DNA of 64,000 nucleotides from Spiroplasma attinicola (GTDB lineage: Bacteria > Bacillota_I > Bacilli_A > Mycoplasmatales > VBWQ01), in assembly GCF_023509825.1 (NCBI RefSeq), contig NZ_JAKQXY010000001.1, forward strand, positions 496,001 through 560,000. The letters run 5' to 3'. The notes below the pieces were generated by a model. It had not been told where the DNA came from. It did not search any database and saw only the letters and a list, made by a program, of their open reading frames with translations. A program made the position numbers and the translations under genes. Shown one piece after another: positions 28,225 to 38,597 of the stretch; position 1 is the stretch's first letter; each line of letters starts with the position of its first letter.

Positions 28225-29928
28225 GTGAAAAAACGAGGACATTATTGATTAATCATTGGTGGAACATTACTTTTGTCAGGAACAATTGTTGGAACTTTAA
28301 CTGCAACGATATTAACTTCTGATAAAGCTCATTATTGAAATATCAATCCTTATCAAAAGTATGATTTTAATAAAGTTAAAAATACATTATTAAAAGCAGA
28401 AATAGCACCTGAATTAGTAAATCAATATTTAGAATTAACTAAAAAAATTACTGGTGTCACAAAAACCAATGAAATTATTAAAGCGTCAGAACTATTAGAT
28501 TTAGATAATAAAATCATCAACTCAATTTCTCAAAGAATAATTTGAAACAATGAAAATACCTATCAAGTGCAAAGTAAAATTGATCTTGTTAAACCAATCT
28601 TAATGCAATTTTACGAATACTATGATTATATTTATGTTAAACAAAATAACTTGCAAAATGATACTTTAAATAATATGCAATTAAAAAGTTCTAATACTGA
28701 TTTATATAAATGAAGTATTGGTGCAACTATTAGTGATTATAGTTTAATTAAAAACTATTTAACAAGTGCCCAAGAAGCCTGAATTAGTAAAATGAGTATG
28801 AGTTACATTCTTAAAACTTTCCTAAATAAAAAAATAGTTTTATATAACTCATTAATTGATGAAACTAATGATGAAATTGCTAATATTAATCAAGAAATTA
28901 AAACATTATTAGGAAACAAAAATCAATTACTAATCACGAAAATTGATGCTGAAAATCACAAAATATTATTAAGTAACATGCTATCTTCAATCAATTCATG
29001 AGAAACAAAGCTTGATATATGATTCAATTTAGCTATAATAGCATCTGCTGCTCAAATAGGTATGGAATGATTTCCGCCAGTAGCTTGAGCATTGGTCGCA
29101 GTGACCTTAAGTTTAAGTTGAAAATATTCAAATGTTGAAAAGCAAGCTAATAAAGATTTAAATTTACAAACTAATAATATTCAAGAATGAATTGATAAAA
29201 AAAGTAAAATTAGAGATATAGTAGAGGTAGTGTTTAAAGCCATAGTACAATTACTTGAAAAAACTCTTATTCACGCAATAGAAGTCGCAGCTGAAATGAT
29301 AGGATATATAGTGGCTTTTGTTGGAATGACATTTTTAACACTAGATTTTGGAATTCAAAATATTATGTTTGCAGACTTAAAATCAAAAATTGCTAATCCT
29401 GATAGTGATATATCAAATACTATTAACTCTTATATTAATGAACTTGATTATCAAATGAATGATATTTCGATAACTATTAATAACTTAAATGATAAAGAAA
29501 ATGATTATATGAATCAAAAAATAATATTTAATAGTAAATTAAATGAACTAGCAAATCAAAATCAATTTTTTAAAGAATTTGATACTATGAATACTCAAAC
29601 CTTTACTGAAACAAAGTTTTTCACTACTAATCAAATTGAAAATTGACAAAAAGCAATTCAAGAAAAATATGGATATCTGACAGAAAATTCAGTTACTACC
29701 GATGATTTTATTGTAGCATTTAGTAATGAAAGAAATAACTTTAATAATAAATATTTTAATGTTCAAAATCAAGAAAAAGAATTTATTAATAATTACAATA
29801 ATAATGATAAAGAATATTTCATTAAAAATTTACTATCATATATTGATAATCCATTAAAAAATAATTCAACATATTTTAATGATTTAAATCTAAATTGAAA
29901 TAACTATGAAGATATTTTGAAAAAGTAA
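28225..29928 (+). CDS. E-family membrane-anchored coiled-coil protein (only intact copy)
   Basis: 567 aa, unrecognised. GTG start 28225 in a leader conserved with the E2 remnant. Residues 8-32 (YWLIIGGTLLLSGTIVGTLT) form a signal anchor. Residues 205-260 and about 395-450 are coiled-coil-like (IDETNDEIANINQEIKTLLG; INELDYQMNDISITINNLN). Two hydrophobic patches lie near 265-295 and 350-375. It ends WNNYEDILKK. It follows D1 by 63 bp and precedes D2 by 10 bp, so D and E are probably co-transcribed partners. Likely surface or membrane-associated; no enzyme motif seen. Confidence 0.8.
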
Positions 29929-29938
29929 AGAGGGCAAG

Positions 29939-30982
29939 ATGGGTAATAATGATGGAAAAAATGAAATTAAAGTTAAACAAGTAAACCCAAAACTACGATT
30001 ATTTTTATTAATTTTTTCTTATTGACTATGAACTTTTTTACTAATTTTTGTTGTATCAAGATTTAAACCTTTAATTCTTGAAATTCCTTTTTTCCAAAAA
30101 CATATGTATCTGGCTTGAATTTTATTAGGTCTTTTTTTTCTTTTAACATTTTTTAATTTATATATAAGTATTAAAATTGGAGTTAAATATTTACCAAAAG
30201 ATTTACAAGAATATTATCTTCAAAAAAATAATCAAGACATTCAAAAAATAAAAAGTCTTGAAATTACTAATGTCACACAATTATTTAATGTTAAGCCAAT
30301 GTGTCAGGAAATTTATTCAAAAGATCCAAAAACTAGTATAAAAAAATTTATTGAATTATCATGAATTGAAAAAAGTAATAATCGTTTAGTTGTTAACGGA
30401 AAAATTAATGATTTAGATTTTTCTTGAGGTATAGTGACTAAAATGAAAAAAAAGAATTTTAAAGGCTTATTTCTTACTATTTTATATTTTGGTCCAATCC
30501 TAGGACTAGTTTTTATATTGCAAATAAGAATCCTTCTTAACTCAGTAGATTTGTTTAAAATAAGTAAAAAAGAAAAAAGATATACTAATTATAAAAAACT
30601 AGGTTGCTTTGATTTAGTTGCTAAAAATATTGGTGAAATAAATTCTGAAAACTATTTAATTTTTGCAGCTAAGCTCAAAAAATCAATTGATTCAATCATC
30701 TTGATTCCTACTAATAATCAATATGATTGACCGGCAAATCTTTCTGAAGCACAAAAACAAGAACTACAAGATTTAATTAAAGAAATGTCATATTTACCAA
30801 CTATTTATATTACTCAAGATAATATCTCAATTATTATGAAAAAATATTATTACAATGCCAAAGATAATAATGAATTACAAACATGAGAACTTTTAAAACA
30901 AGAAAACTCTAATAATGAGATTCAGTTTAATTACCTAAATAATGCTATTAAAATCTATCATATTTTTAATGAAACTATTTAA
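29939..30982 (+). CDS. D-family membrane protein, copy 2
   Basis: 347 aa, starting MGNNDGKNEIKVKQVNPKLRLFL. Same layout as D1: two N-terminal hydrophobic segments, LFNVKPMCQEIYSKDPK, NNRLVVNGKINDLDFSWGIV, a third membrane segment near residues 170-195, then the soluble C-terminal half. Its 3' 250 bp and the following leader into E2 are nearly identical to the D1-E1 junction, while the segment from IGEINSENYL to the end is nearly identical to D4. The start follows AGAGGGCAAG by only a few bases. Confidence 0.8.
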
Positions 30983-31047
30983 TTAAATTTTAAGATTAAA
31001 GTAATTAGTGCTAAAATTTATCTAATAAGTTGAGGGAAAAATTAAAA

Positions 31048-31245
31048 ATGAAAAAACGAGGACATTATTGAGTAATCATTGGTGGATCATTATTTTTGTC
31101 AGGAACAATTGTTGGAACTTTAACTGCAACCATATTAACTTCTGATAAAGATCATTATTGATAATTCATTAAAAAATAATTCAACATACTTTAATGATTT
31201 AAATTTAACCTGAAATAATTATGATGATATTTTTAAAAATAAGGA
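31048..31245 (+). pseudogene. E-family gene with internal deletion (E2)
   Basis: The first 36 codons (MKKRGHYWVIIGGSLFLSGT...) match E1, then at about 31156-31162 the sequence jumps to the last 90 bp of E1 (DNxLKNNSTYFNDLNL...NNYDDIF). The junction reads CATTATTGATAATTCATT, and TATTGA is present at both parental ends, so a deletion of about 1.5 kb through 6-bp microhomology explains it. The frame stops at TAA 31162-31164, leaving a 38-residue signal-anchor peptide. Confidence 0.85.
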
Positions 31246-31253
31246 GTTTAATA

Positions 31254-32336
31254 ATGCGTAATAATAATTTAAAAAGTGAGATTAAAGTCAAGCAAATAAA
31301 TCCTAATTTTAGATTATTTTTATTCATTATTTTTAACTGATATATTACCATAATACCTTTTGTTCTTCCTATTTGTATGATAATCTTGATCTCAAAAGAA
31401 AAAAACTATAATTTAATTTGAGCAATGATATTTCTCTTTGTTTCACTTTCGCCTATTTTATTTCATAGACTTTTTATTATGGGTATAGGAATTAAATACT
31501 TACAAGAAAATTGGTTTTCATATTATGTTCAAAAAAATAATGAGCAACTTCAAAAAATAAAAAATCTTGAAATTATTGATATTACCCAGTTATTTAATGT
31601 ACTACCAATTTGTGATGAAATATATCAAAAAAATAAAAGATTTGAATATAGAACAAAACGAGAATTTAAAAAACTATCACAAATTGAAGTTAGTGCTAAT
31701 CGTTTAGTTGTTAATGGAAGAATTAATGATTTAGATTTTTCTTGAGGAATAGTTACAGAAATGAAAAAGACTAATTTTAAAGTTTTCTTACTTGCTATTT
31801 TATACTTTGGTCCAATTTTAGGAATTTTTCTTGGATTATTCCCACAAATGTTTGTCAATGCTATTTATGCTCAACCAAGATGAGTTCGATATAGACTTGA
31901 TTATCATAGAAAATTAGGAGGAATTGACTTATTTCCTTATAATGTTGGTAGAGTAAACTCTGAAAATTATTTAATTTTTGCTGCTAAACTTCAAAAACGA
32001 AATAATTCAATGACTTTAATTCCTAACGATAATAAATATCAATGACCAATAAATGTTTCTGAAAATCAAAAACAAGAACTTGAAACTTTAATTCAAGCAA
32101 TGTCATTTTTACCAAGCATTTATATTTATCAAGATACAATATCAATCATGATGAAAAAATATCATTATAATGCCAAAGATAATAATGAATTACAAACATG
32201 AGAACTTTTAAAACAAGAAAATTCTAATAATGAAATTCAATTTAATTACCTAAATAATGCTATTAAAATCTATCATATTTTTAATAAAAGCAATTTTGAA
32301 GCTGAAAAGACTTTGTTTAATATCAATAAAAATTAA
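31254..32336 (+). CDS. D-family membrane protein, copy 3 (most divergent)
   Basis: 360 aa. Same order of parts as the other D copies, with NRLVVNGRINDLDFSWGIV and ENYLIFAAKLQKRNNSMTLIP, but the middle is the most divergent and it has a longer basic linker (KNKRFEYRTKREFKKLSQ). The 3' 170 bp is again nearly identical to the other copies, followed by a unique 18-residue end (SNFEAEKTLFNINKN). AAGGAG precedes the ATG by 7 bases. Confidence 0.8.
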
Positions 32337-32364
32337 CATTTTAATTAATGATTTGAAAAATAAT

Positions 32365-32399
32365 ATGAAATAATTATGATGATATTTTGAAAAAGTAAA
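32365..32399 (+). pseudogene. Last codons of an E-family gene (E3 scar)
   Basis: TGAAATAATTATGATGATAT and the following TTTTGAAAAAGTAA equal the last codons of E1 (WNNYEDILKK) plus its stop and the AGAGGGCAAG leader of the next D gene. Only this end survives, so almost all of a third E gene was lost. Confidence 0.7.
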
Positions 32400-32408
32400 G
32401 AGGGCAAG

Positions 32409-33461
32409 ATGGGTAATAATGATGGAAAAAATGAACTTGAAGTTAAACAAATAAGTCCTAAACTTAGATTATTCTTATTAATTTTTTGCAATTGATTTTG
32501 ATTTTTACTACTAATTTTTATTGGTGGAGGTTGAGCTTCTTGAAGTCTTAAAATTTCTTTTTTTCAAAATCATATGTACATAATTTGAATTTCACTAGGT
32601 TGTTTTATTCTTTTAACATTTTTTAATTTATATATAAGTAGACGAATTGGCATTAAATACTTATCAAAAGATTTGTATCAATATTATTTCAAAAAAAATA
32701 ATAATCAATTAGAAAAAATAAATAATCTTAAAATTACTAATATTACCGAACTATTTAATGTAATGCCAATTTGTCAGGAAATTTATTCAAAAGATCCAAA
32801 AATTAATATAGAAAAATTTATTGAATTATCTTGAATTGAAAAAAGTAATAATCGTTTAGTTGTTAATGGGAAAATTAATGATTTAGATTTTTCTTGAGGT
32901 ATAGTCACTAAAATGAAAAAAAACAATTTTAAAGGTTTCTTACTTGCTATTTTATATTTTGGTCCAATTATCGGAATTTTTGCTGGAATGTTGATGTCAA
33001 CTACTCTTAATGCAGTAAATCTTTCTGAAATGAATCAAAAAGATGAATATACTAAATATAAAAAACTAGGAGCTTTTGATTTAATTGCTAAAAATATTGG
33101 TGAAATAAATTCTGAAAACTATTTAATTTTTGCAGCTAAGCTCAAAAAATCAATTGATTCAATCATTTTGATTCCTACTAATAATCAATATGATTGACCG
33201 GCAAATCTTTCTGAAGCACAAAAACAAGAACTACAAGATTTAATTAAAGAAATGTCATATTTACCAAGTATTTATATTAATCAAGACAATATTTCAATTA
33301 TGATGAAAAAATATCATTATAATGCCAAAGATAATAATGAATTGCAAACATGAGAACTTTTAAAACAAGAAGATTCTAATAATGAAATTCAATTTAATTA
33401 CCTAAATAATGCTATTAAAATCTATTATATTTTTAATGAAACTATTCTTGGCACAGAATAA
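32409..33461 (+). CDS. D-family membrane protein, copy 4
   Basis: 350 aa, starting MGNNDGKNELEVKQISPKLRLFL, closest to D2. Hydrophobic segments near residues 20-40, 55-80 and 165-190, then the shared soluble half. It ends YYIFNETILGTE, seven bases further than D1 and D2. Leader identical to D2 (AGAGGGCAAG). It closes the array; a bidirectional terminator follows. Confidence 0.8.
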
Positions 33462-33481
33462 TTGATTAATATTTAAAATAA

Positions 33482-33520
33482 AAAGTAGTAAGTATCTTTT
33501 TAAACTCTTACTACTTTATG
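33482..33520. terminator. Bidirectional terminator closing the D/E array
   Basis: AAAGTAGTAAG and CTTACTACTTT form an 11-bp stem between the plus-strand D4 gene and the minus-strand PAP2 gene. Confidence 0.8.
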
Positions 33521-33534
33521 ATTAGATTATAATT

Positions 33535-34875
33535 TTAAAATAATTTGTACTTTTCATTTTTTATAATATTTACTTTTTTAGGTGATGATATTAATGGTGC
33601 TGGTGTTGGTAATAATTCTTGTTTGTTAGTTTTTAAAAGATTTAATTTTTTAGCAAATAGTTTATTCATAACAAAGTTAACAATAATAGCAATGATACTT
33701 GTAAGAATAATTGTAAATGCAGTATCAGACATTCAATGCATTCTTTCCATAACTAAAGCAAAATTCATTGAAAGAAAATGAATTATTCAAATGATAAAGA
33801 AAGTCTTAATTCATCAGTTAGCCTTACCTTTATTATTTTTTTTATAAAAAATATATAGTAATGATCCAACACCACAAGTTGCATTCATATGACCACTTGG
33901 GAAAGCTAGTTGTCAAGGATTTTTATAATGTGGCATATTAGGATCATATCTTAATGGCAAGGAAGATTTTCATCATGGATATTGTAGTTCTGGAGGAATG
34001 TTGTTATTAAAACCACCCGGTTCACCAAGAGACGGAGCACCGTAACCTAAACCAATTCCAGAATGAGGAGTTTCTAAATATTTCTGAACTAATTCAGGGT
34101 GTTTTTTTCCAAATGCTTCAAATAAATCACCAAAGATGGTATTAAAATAATAAACTCGATTCATTGTTCCTTTTAAAATTAGGACAATAATATAACCAAA
34201 GACAAAAAATGTTAATACTTTTGCAGATTTAAATCATAAATGTTCTGTTAGTAGGCGATTGGTTTTAGCTAATTTATAACGAACATAATAGAAACCAAAA
34301 CCTAAAATTATTGTTTGATAGATGATTGCGACAATTCCACCTGTTACCCGATATTTAATGCTATCTAGTAAAGTAGTATCAATCTTTGGTCCAAAAGTAC
34401 CATTTCTAAGTGCAATTCAAGTTACTCTTGAAATACTAAAAGCAAGAAAGCCAATAATTGCAGCAAGATAATATATATTAACAATTCAATAATTTTCTTT
34501 TCATCATAATTTTTTTTGTGCAATTTTTTTTAAAAATATTGATTCAAATAAAAGTGCAATATAAATCATCATCACGGCAATTAATTCAGTATTTCCTGAA
34601 TAACCATAACCGCGACTTCAATATTTACCAAATTCAGTAGATAATCCTTTTGAAATTACTTCAGCAATTTTAAAATCAATTGAATATCAACTAGTAGCAA
34701 TTAAAAGACCAATATTAGCAAGAACAATAATTAATATTGGAATAAAAAAGAATCAAAAATTTGTTTTCTTTTTAGTGAAAAAATCTTTTTGTTTTTTTAA
34801 ATTTGCTTCTTGATTGTTAATTATTTTTATTTTATTTTTTATTTTATTAGTAATTTTAAATTTGATAGTGTTCAC
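33535..34875 (-). CDS. PAP2-superfamily membrane phosphatase
   Basis: 446 aa on the minus strand, GTG start 34875 with GAGG 6 bases upstream. Several transmembrane segments. The PAP2 motifs are visible in order: KGTMNRVYYF (about residue 235; weak motif 1), AFPSGHMNAT (motif 2, about 310) and ERMHWMSD (motif 3, catalytic His, about 380), with a 50-residue insert between motifs 1 and 2. Such enzymes remove phosphate from lipid phosphates such as phosphatidate or isoprenyl pyrophosphate; the substrate here is unknown. The C-terminal 60 residues are Lys/Pro-rich. Many UGA Trp codons. Confidence 0.82.
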
Positions 34876-35001
34876 TTGTAGCCTCAATAGTTTAAAGTTT
34901 ACTTTAAATTAATACTAACATAAATTTTTTAAAAAAGATTAAAATCATTTTAACTTGAACAAGAATTTGAAAAAAACCTTTTTTGGTAATAATTTTTAAT
35001 G

Positions 35002-35007
35002 TATAAT
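35002..35007 (+). promoter_or_regulatory. -10 box of tRNA-His
   Basis: TATAAT 20 bp before the tRNA. The matching -35 is unclear (TTTTTT/TTGGTA region at 34979-34988). Confidence 0.5.
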
Positions 35008-35025
35008 ATATTAGGTTTTAAAAAT

Positions 35026-35103
35026 GGCGGTTGTGGCGTAGCGGTCTATCGCATCGGTTTGTGGAACCGACATTCGTGGGTTCAAATCCCATCAGCCGCC
35101 CCA
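35026..35103 (+). tRNA. tRNA-His(GTG)
   Basis: Acceptor GCGGTTG (35027-35033) pairs with CAGCCGC, with the extra G at -1 (35026) opposite C73, as expected for tRNA-His. Anticodon GTG at 35061-35063. CCA is encoded. Confidence 0.95.
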
Positions 35104-35125
35104 TTAATTTAATAACTTTTTATTT

Positions 35126-35157
35126 AAGGTTTTAATTTTTATTAAAATCTTTTTTTT
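35126..35157 (+). terminator. Terminator after tRNA-His
   Basis: AAGGTTTTAAT...ATTAAAATCTT stem (one G-T pair) followed by a T8 tract. Confidence 0.7.
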
Positions 35158-35292
35158 ATTTTCTTTTAAAATAGGTACCACTTTAATTTCGTTAATTTAT
35201 ACAAATATTAGATAATAATTTATTGCTTTTTTATTTTAGTTTAATAATAAATTTGATATTTTTTTAAAATTAATTGAGAAAGGGGTTTGATA

Positions 35293-35646
35293 GTGGCCAT
35301 TGAAACTGAAATTAGAAAGAAGCGGTTAAGACTTGGATGAACGCAAGTGCGTTTAGGCGAAATTGTTGGTGTAAGGCAAGCAACAATTAGTAGAATTGAA
35401 AGTAATGCTAAAAGAACTTCATGGGGACTATTAGAAAAGATTTTGATTGCTTTAAATGTTGATATTAAAGATATTAATACGATTACTAATAATTTTATTT
35501 TAAAAGAAAGTGATATTGACTTATTTTTAAAATTATTATTAGCTCATTCAGAAATTAAAACAAATATTTTATATAATCCAATTCATTCGGCACGAGTTAT
35601 TATTGATGCTTATAGTAAGGGTCAGTTGAATTTTACTAATAGATAG
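35293..35646 (+). CDS. XRE-family helix-turn-helix regulator
   Basis: 117 aa, GTG start 35293 behind AAAGGGG. Residues 5-60 form an XRE HTH: RKKRLRLGWTQVRLGEIVGV, then RQATISRIESNAKR and LLEKILIALNVD. The remaining half has no recognisable domain (helical, ending YSKGQLNFTNR). It sits 95 bp before the nucleoside lipoprotein genes in the same direction and is a plausible local regulator of them (inference). Confidence 0.85.
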
Positions 35647-35741
35647 AAGAAAACTTATTGTTTTAAAAAGTTATAATAATTATGTATACTTTATATCAAT
35701 TTTATAATAAGATAAAGTAATTATTATAATAGGTGTTGAAA

Positions 35742-37106
35742 ATGAAAAAATTATTAAAACTTTTTGGTATTAGTTTATTTTTTTTAAATAGTGCAATTGT
35801 TCTTGTTGCTTGTCGACCTGCTAGTTTGGGTGAAGTTTGAATCCTTACTGATGGTGGTGATTTATTTGATAAAGCATTTAATCAGCAAGTACTTGAAGGT
35901 AGCAAAGATTTTGTTGCCGAATTTAATGAAAATCGTGAATTAATTAGTCAACTGTCTGGTTTTGAAAATTGAGCCAATCAAAAAATGCGTTTAAAATCAA
36001 TTGCTTCTAAAGATGGTGATTTAACAACATTACAAAATAATTATAATATTGCTAGTTATGCTGGTGCTAAAACAATCATTTGTATTGGTTTTCATCATAT
36101 TAGTGCTTTAACACCAAAATTGCAGCAAGTTTATCAAAAATTAGGTGTCCGATTTATTTTAGTTGACGCAGAACTTAGTAGTCCAATTAATGTTGCTGGT
36201 TTAACTTATGCATCAGATCAATCAGGTTTTTTATCTGGTCTGGCTGGAGCAATTTGATTAGTTGCTAATTATGAAAAATATGAAACTAATGGTGGTTTAA
36301 AAATGTCAACTTTTGGTGGTTTGCCATCTGATGTGATTGTTAGAACAATGATGGGCTATTATTGAGGTGTTGAATATTTTAATCAATATAAAGATACTGA
36401 TAGTAATATTTTATTAATGGTTAATGCGATTCGTACTAATCTTGGAAAATCATTATTAAGCCAAACAGATTTGACAAATCAAAATATTATTTTTGATAAA
36501 TTACAAAATAGTTTTTCTAATGGTTTTAATTCAGGTTCATTAGATGCTAAAAATATTACTAATCAATTGATTAATGAAAATAAAAATGATATAGTTCTAC
36601 CGGTTGCTGGATCACAAACAACTGATTTAATTTCAGCAATTGAAAATTCACAAAATAATAGTTCAGCTAAAATTATTGGTGTTGATGTTGATCAAAGTTT
36701 GCAATATGATTATGCTAAAAATTATTTTGTTACTTCAGCTTTAAAAAAAATTCGCTCTTCAATTAATTGAATGTTGTGAAATTCTTTTAACTTAACAAAA
36801 GATGAAACAAATAATGAAATTAGTAGTCAGTCTGGTGATGAGTATTTTAATGGTACAGGAGAATACTTGCCACTTAGTGGTGAAAAATCTACTGGGATTT
36901 CTAATAATGAACCAATTGAAGAAATTTATCAAACATTAGTTGATAATAAGTACTGAGATTTAGCAACAAAAGTTTCTGCTGCATATGTTGATCTTAATAA
37001 TGATTTAGCAAGTAGCACTGATGCAAAGAAATGAAATAATGCTTGACAAAATTTGATTGATAAAGATAATCTTAAATATCGTCCTAAGTTTGAAGATGGT
37101 GAATAA
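35742..37106 (+). CDS. BMP/PnrA-family lipoprotein, probable nucleoside-binding, copy 1
   Basis: 454 aa. Lipoprotein signal peptide with lipobox AIVLVAC (Cys about residue 24). The BMP-family fold shows as WILTDGGDLFDKAFNQQVLEG, GFHHISALTPKLQQVYQKLG, FILVDAELSS, GLTYASDQSGFLSGLAGA and IIGVDVDQSLQYDYAK. In other bacteria these proteins bind purine nucleosides for the ABC transporter of the same operon. About eight UGA Trp codons. Copy 2 follows at 37254. Confidence 0.88.
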
Positions 37107-37138
37107 ATTAACTTTATTAGTTAAGTTTAGGAGTAAGA

Positions 37139-37174
37139 ATGAAAACAATAAAATTAATTTTAAATAAATATTAA
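37139..37174 (+). other. 11-codon micro-ORF between the two lipoprotein genes
   Basis: ATG to TAA encodes MKTIKLILNKY, preceded by a strong TTAGGAG at 37126-37132. It starts like a lipoprotein signal peptide. A terminator follows at once. Could be a leader peptide or the stub of a lost third lipoprotein gene. Confidence 0.4.
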
Positions 37175-37177
37175 AAA

Positions 37178-37207
37178 AGGGAAAGTTTTTTGCTTTCTCT
37201 TTTTTAT
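37178..37207 (+). terminator. Terminator between lipoprotein genes
   Basis: GGGAAAG...CTTTCTC stem with a T6-rich tail. It separates copy 1 (and the micro-ORF) from copy 2, so the transporter genes have a transcript of their own. Confidence 0.7.
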
Positions 37208-37253
37208 TTTTGTATTAAAATGTATTAAATTATGACATGAAAGGATGCAATTA

Positions 37254-38555
37254 ATGAAAAAAATAATTAAAGTTTTAATAGCCATTGCTTTTTCTAGCGT
37301 AACGACTAGTTCAATTATTGCTTGTACTAATCCGTTTATTAATGGTAATGTTATTAGAATTTCAATTGTTACTGATGGTCATCCAGTTAAAGATAAATCT
37401 TTTAATGAATCATCTTATCTTGGTGTAATAAAATTTCAGAAAGAATTTCAACAATGAACTAATCGTCCTGATGAGTTAAAAAATAAACAAGTAATTATTA
37501 CTCCAATTGTTCCGTTAACGATTGATGAAAATACTTTTATCCAAAGTTATGGACAAGCAGTAGTATTAAATAGTGCGGTAACAATTGCTTCTGGTTTTGT
37601 CCAAAATTCTGCTTTAGTTCGCGCCCAAAATTCGACTTTAAAAAATCTTATGCGTTACATTTATGTTGATGGTGATACACCTGAAGTAGAATCTGCTAAT
37701 AAAAACTTAGCAGGATTATTATATAATGCAGAGCAATCTGGTTTAATGGCAGCAATTGCTGGCGCTGTTTGATTAATTGCACATACTGATGAATATGGTG
37801 GTTTTGATGATTTAAAAATGGCAACTTATGGTGGACTTAATATTCCGACAGTAACAAGTTATATGTATGGTTTTTATTGAGGATTAGATTTAGTTAATAA
37901 TAGTACCGGAGATTTTAATCAAACTTTAAAAAATTGAGTTCAGAAATTAAATCCTAATTATGATGTTAGTGCTGCATTACCAAAAATTAATTTTCTTGCT
38001 TTAAAAAATCAATTTAGTGGTAATTTTAATCAGGCTTCTCCGGCATCGAAAGCAATTAATAGTTCTTTAGTTAATAATGGTGCTGATATTATTTTTCCAG
38101 TTGCAGGTCCGCAAATTTCTGATACTTTGGCTGCTTTGGCAAATAAAGGTAATGGTAAAGTGATTGGTGTTGATACTGATCAACAATTACAATATCATGA
38201 AGCAGCTGATCGTTTTATTACTTCAGCTTTAAAAAATGTTGCAACATCAGTTGATTATATGTTATGACGAGCAATTGGTTATGATGAAACGACAGAACAT
38301 AATCCAATTAGTTCAGAAGAAATTGAGACAACTTTTAAAGAACCAGCAGAATATCGTGGTGGCTCAGATTTTGTTGGAATTGCAAAAAATCAAGCAATTG
38401 AATTAATATATGATGATATTATTAATAGTAATAATTTAATTGCTCCTGATGGTTTTTTAGATCAAATTTCGCAAGGATGACAAAAAGTTTTAGCTGAAAA
38501 TACTAATGATTTATGAAGTTCCGGTCAAAAGATAAATCCATTTACTTTAAATTAA
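37254..38555 (+). CDS. BMP/PnrA-family lipoprotein, probable nucleoside-binding, copy 2
   Basis: 433 aa. Start ATG 37254 preferred over ATG 37245 because GAAAGG ends 9 bases before it. Lipobox SSIIAC (Cys about residue 24). BMP-family blocks: ISIVTDGHPVKDKSFNESSY, GLLYNAEQSGLMAAIAGAV, MATYGGLNIPTVTSYMYGFYWG and KVIGVDTDQQLQYHEAAD. It is divergent from copy 1 outside these blocks, so the two probably differ in ligand. The ATPase and permeases follow, 42 bp downstream. Confidence 0.88.
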
Positions 38556-38597
38556 TCTTAATTGCTTAAGATAAAAAAGAAAGAAAGGGTTAGCAAA

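Noticed and set aside
19073-34875. Treating genes such as the YhgE-like, D and E genes as pseudogenes broken by TGA stops
   Set aside because: All interruptions are TGA, which is Trp here; no TAA or TAG breaks the frames I followed, apart from E0, E2 and E3.
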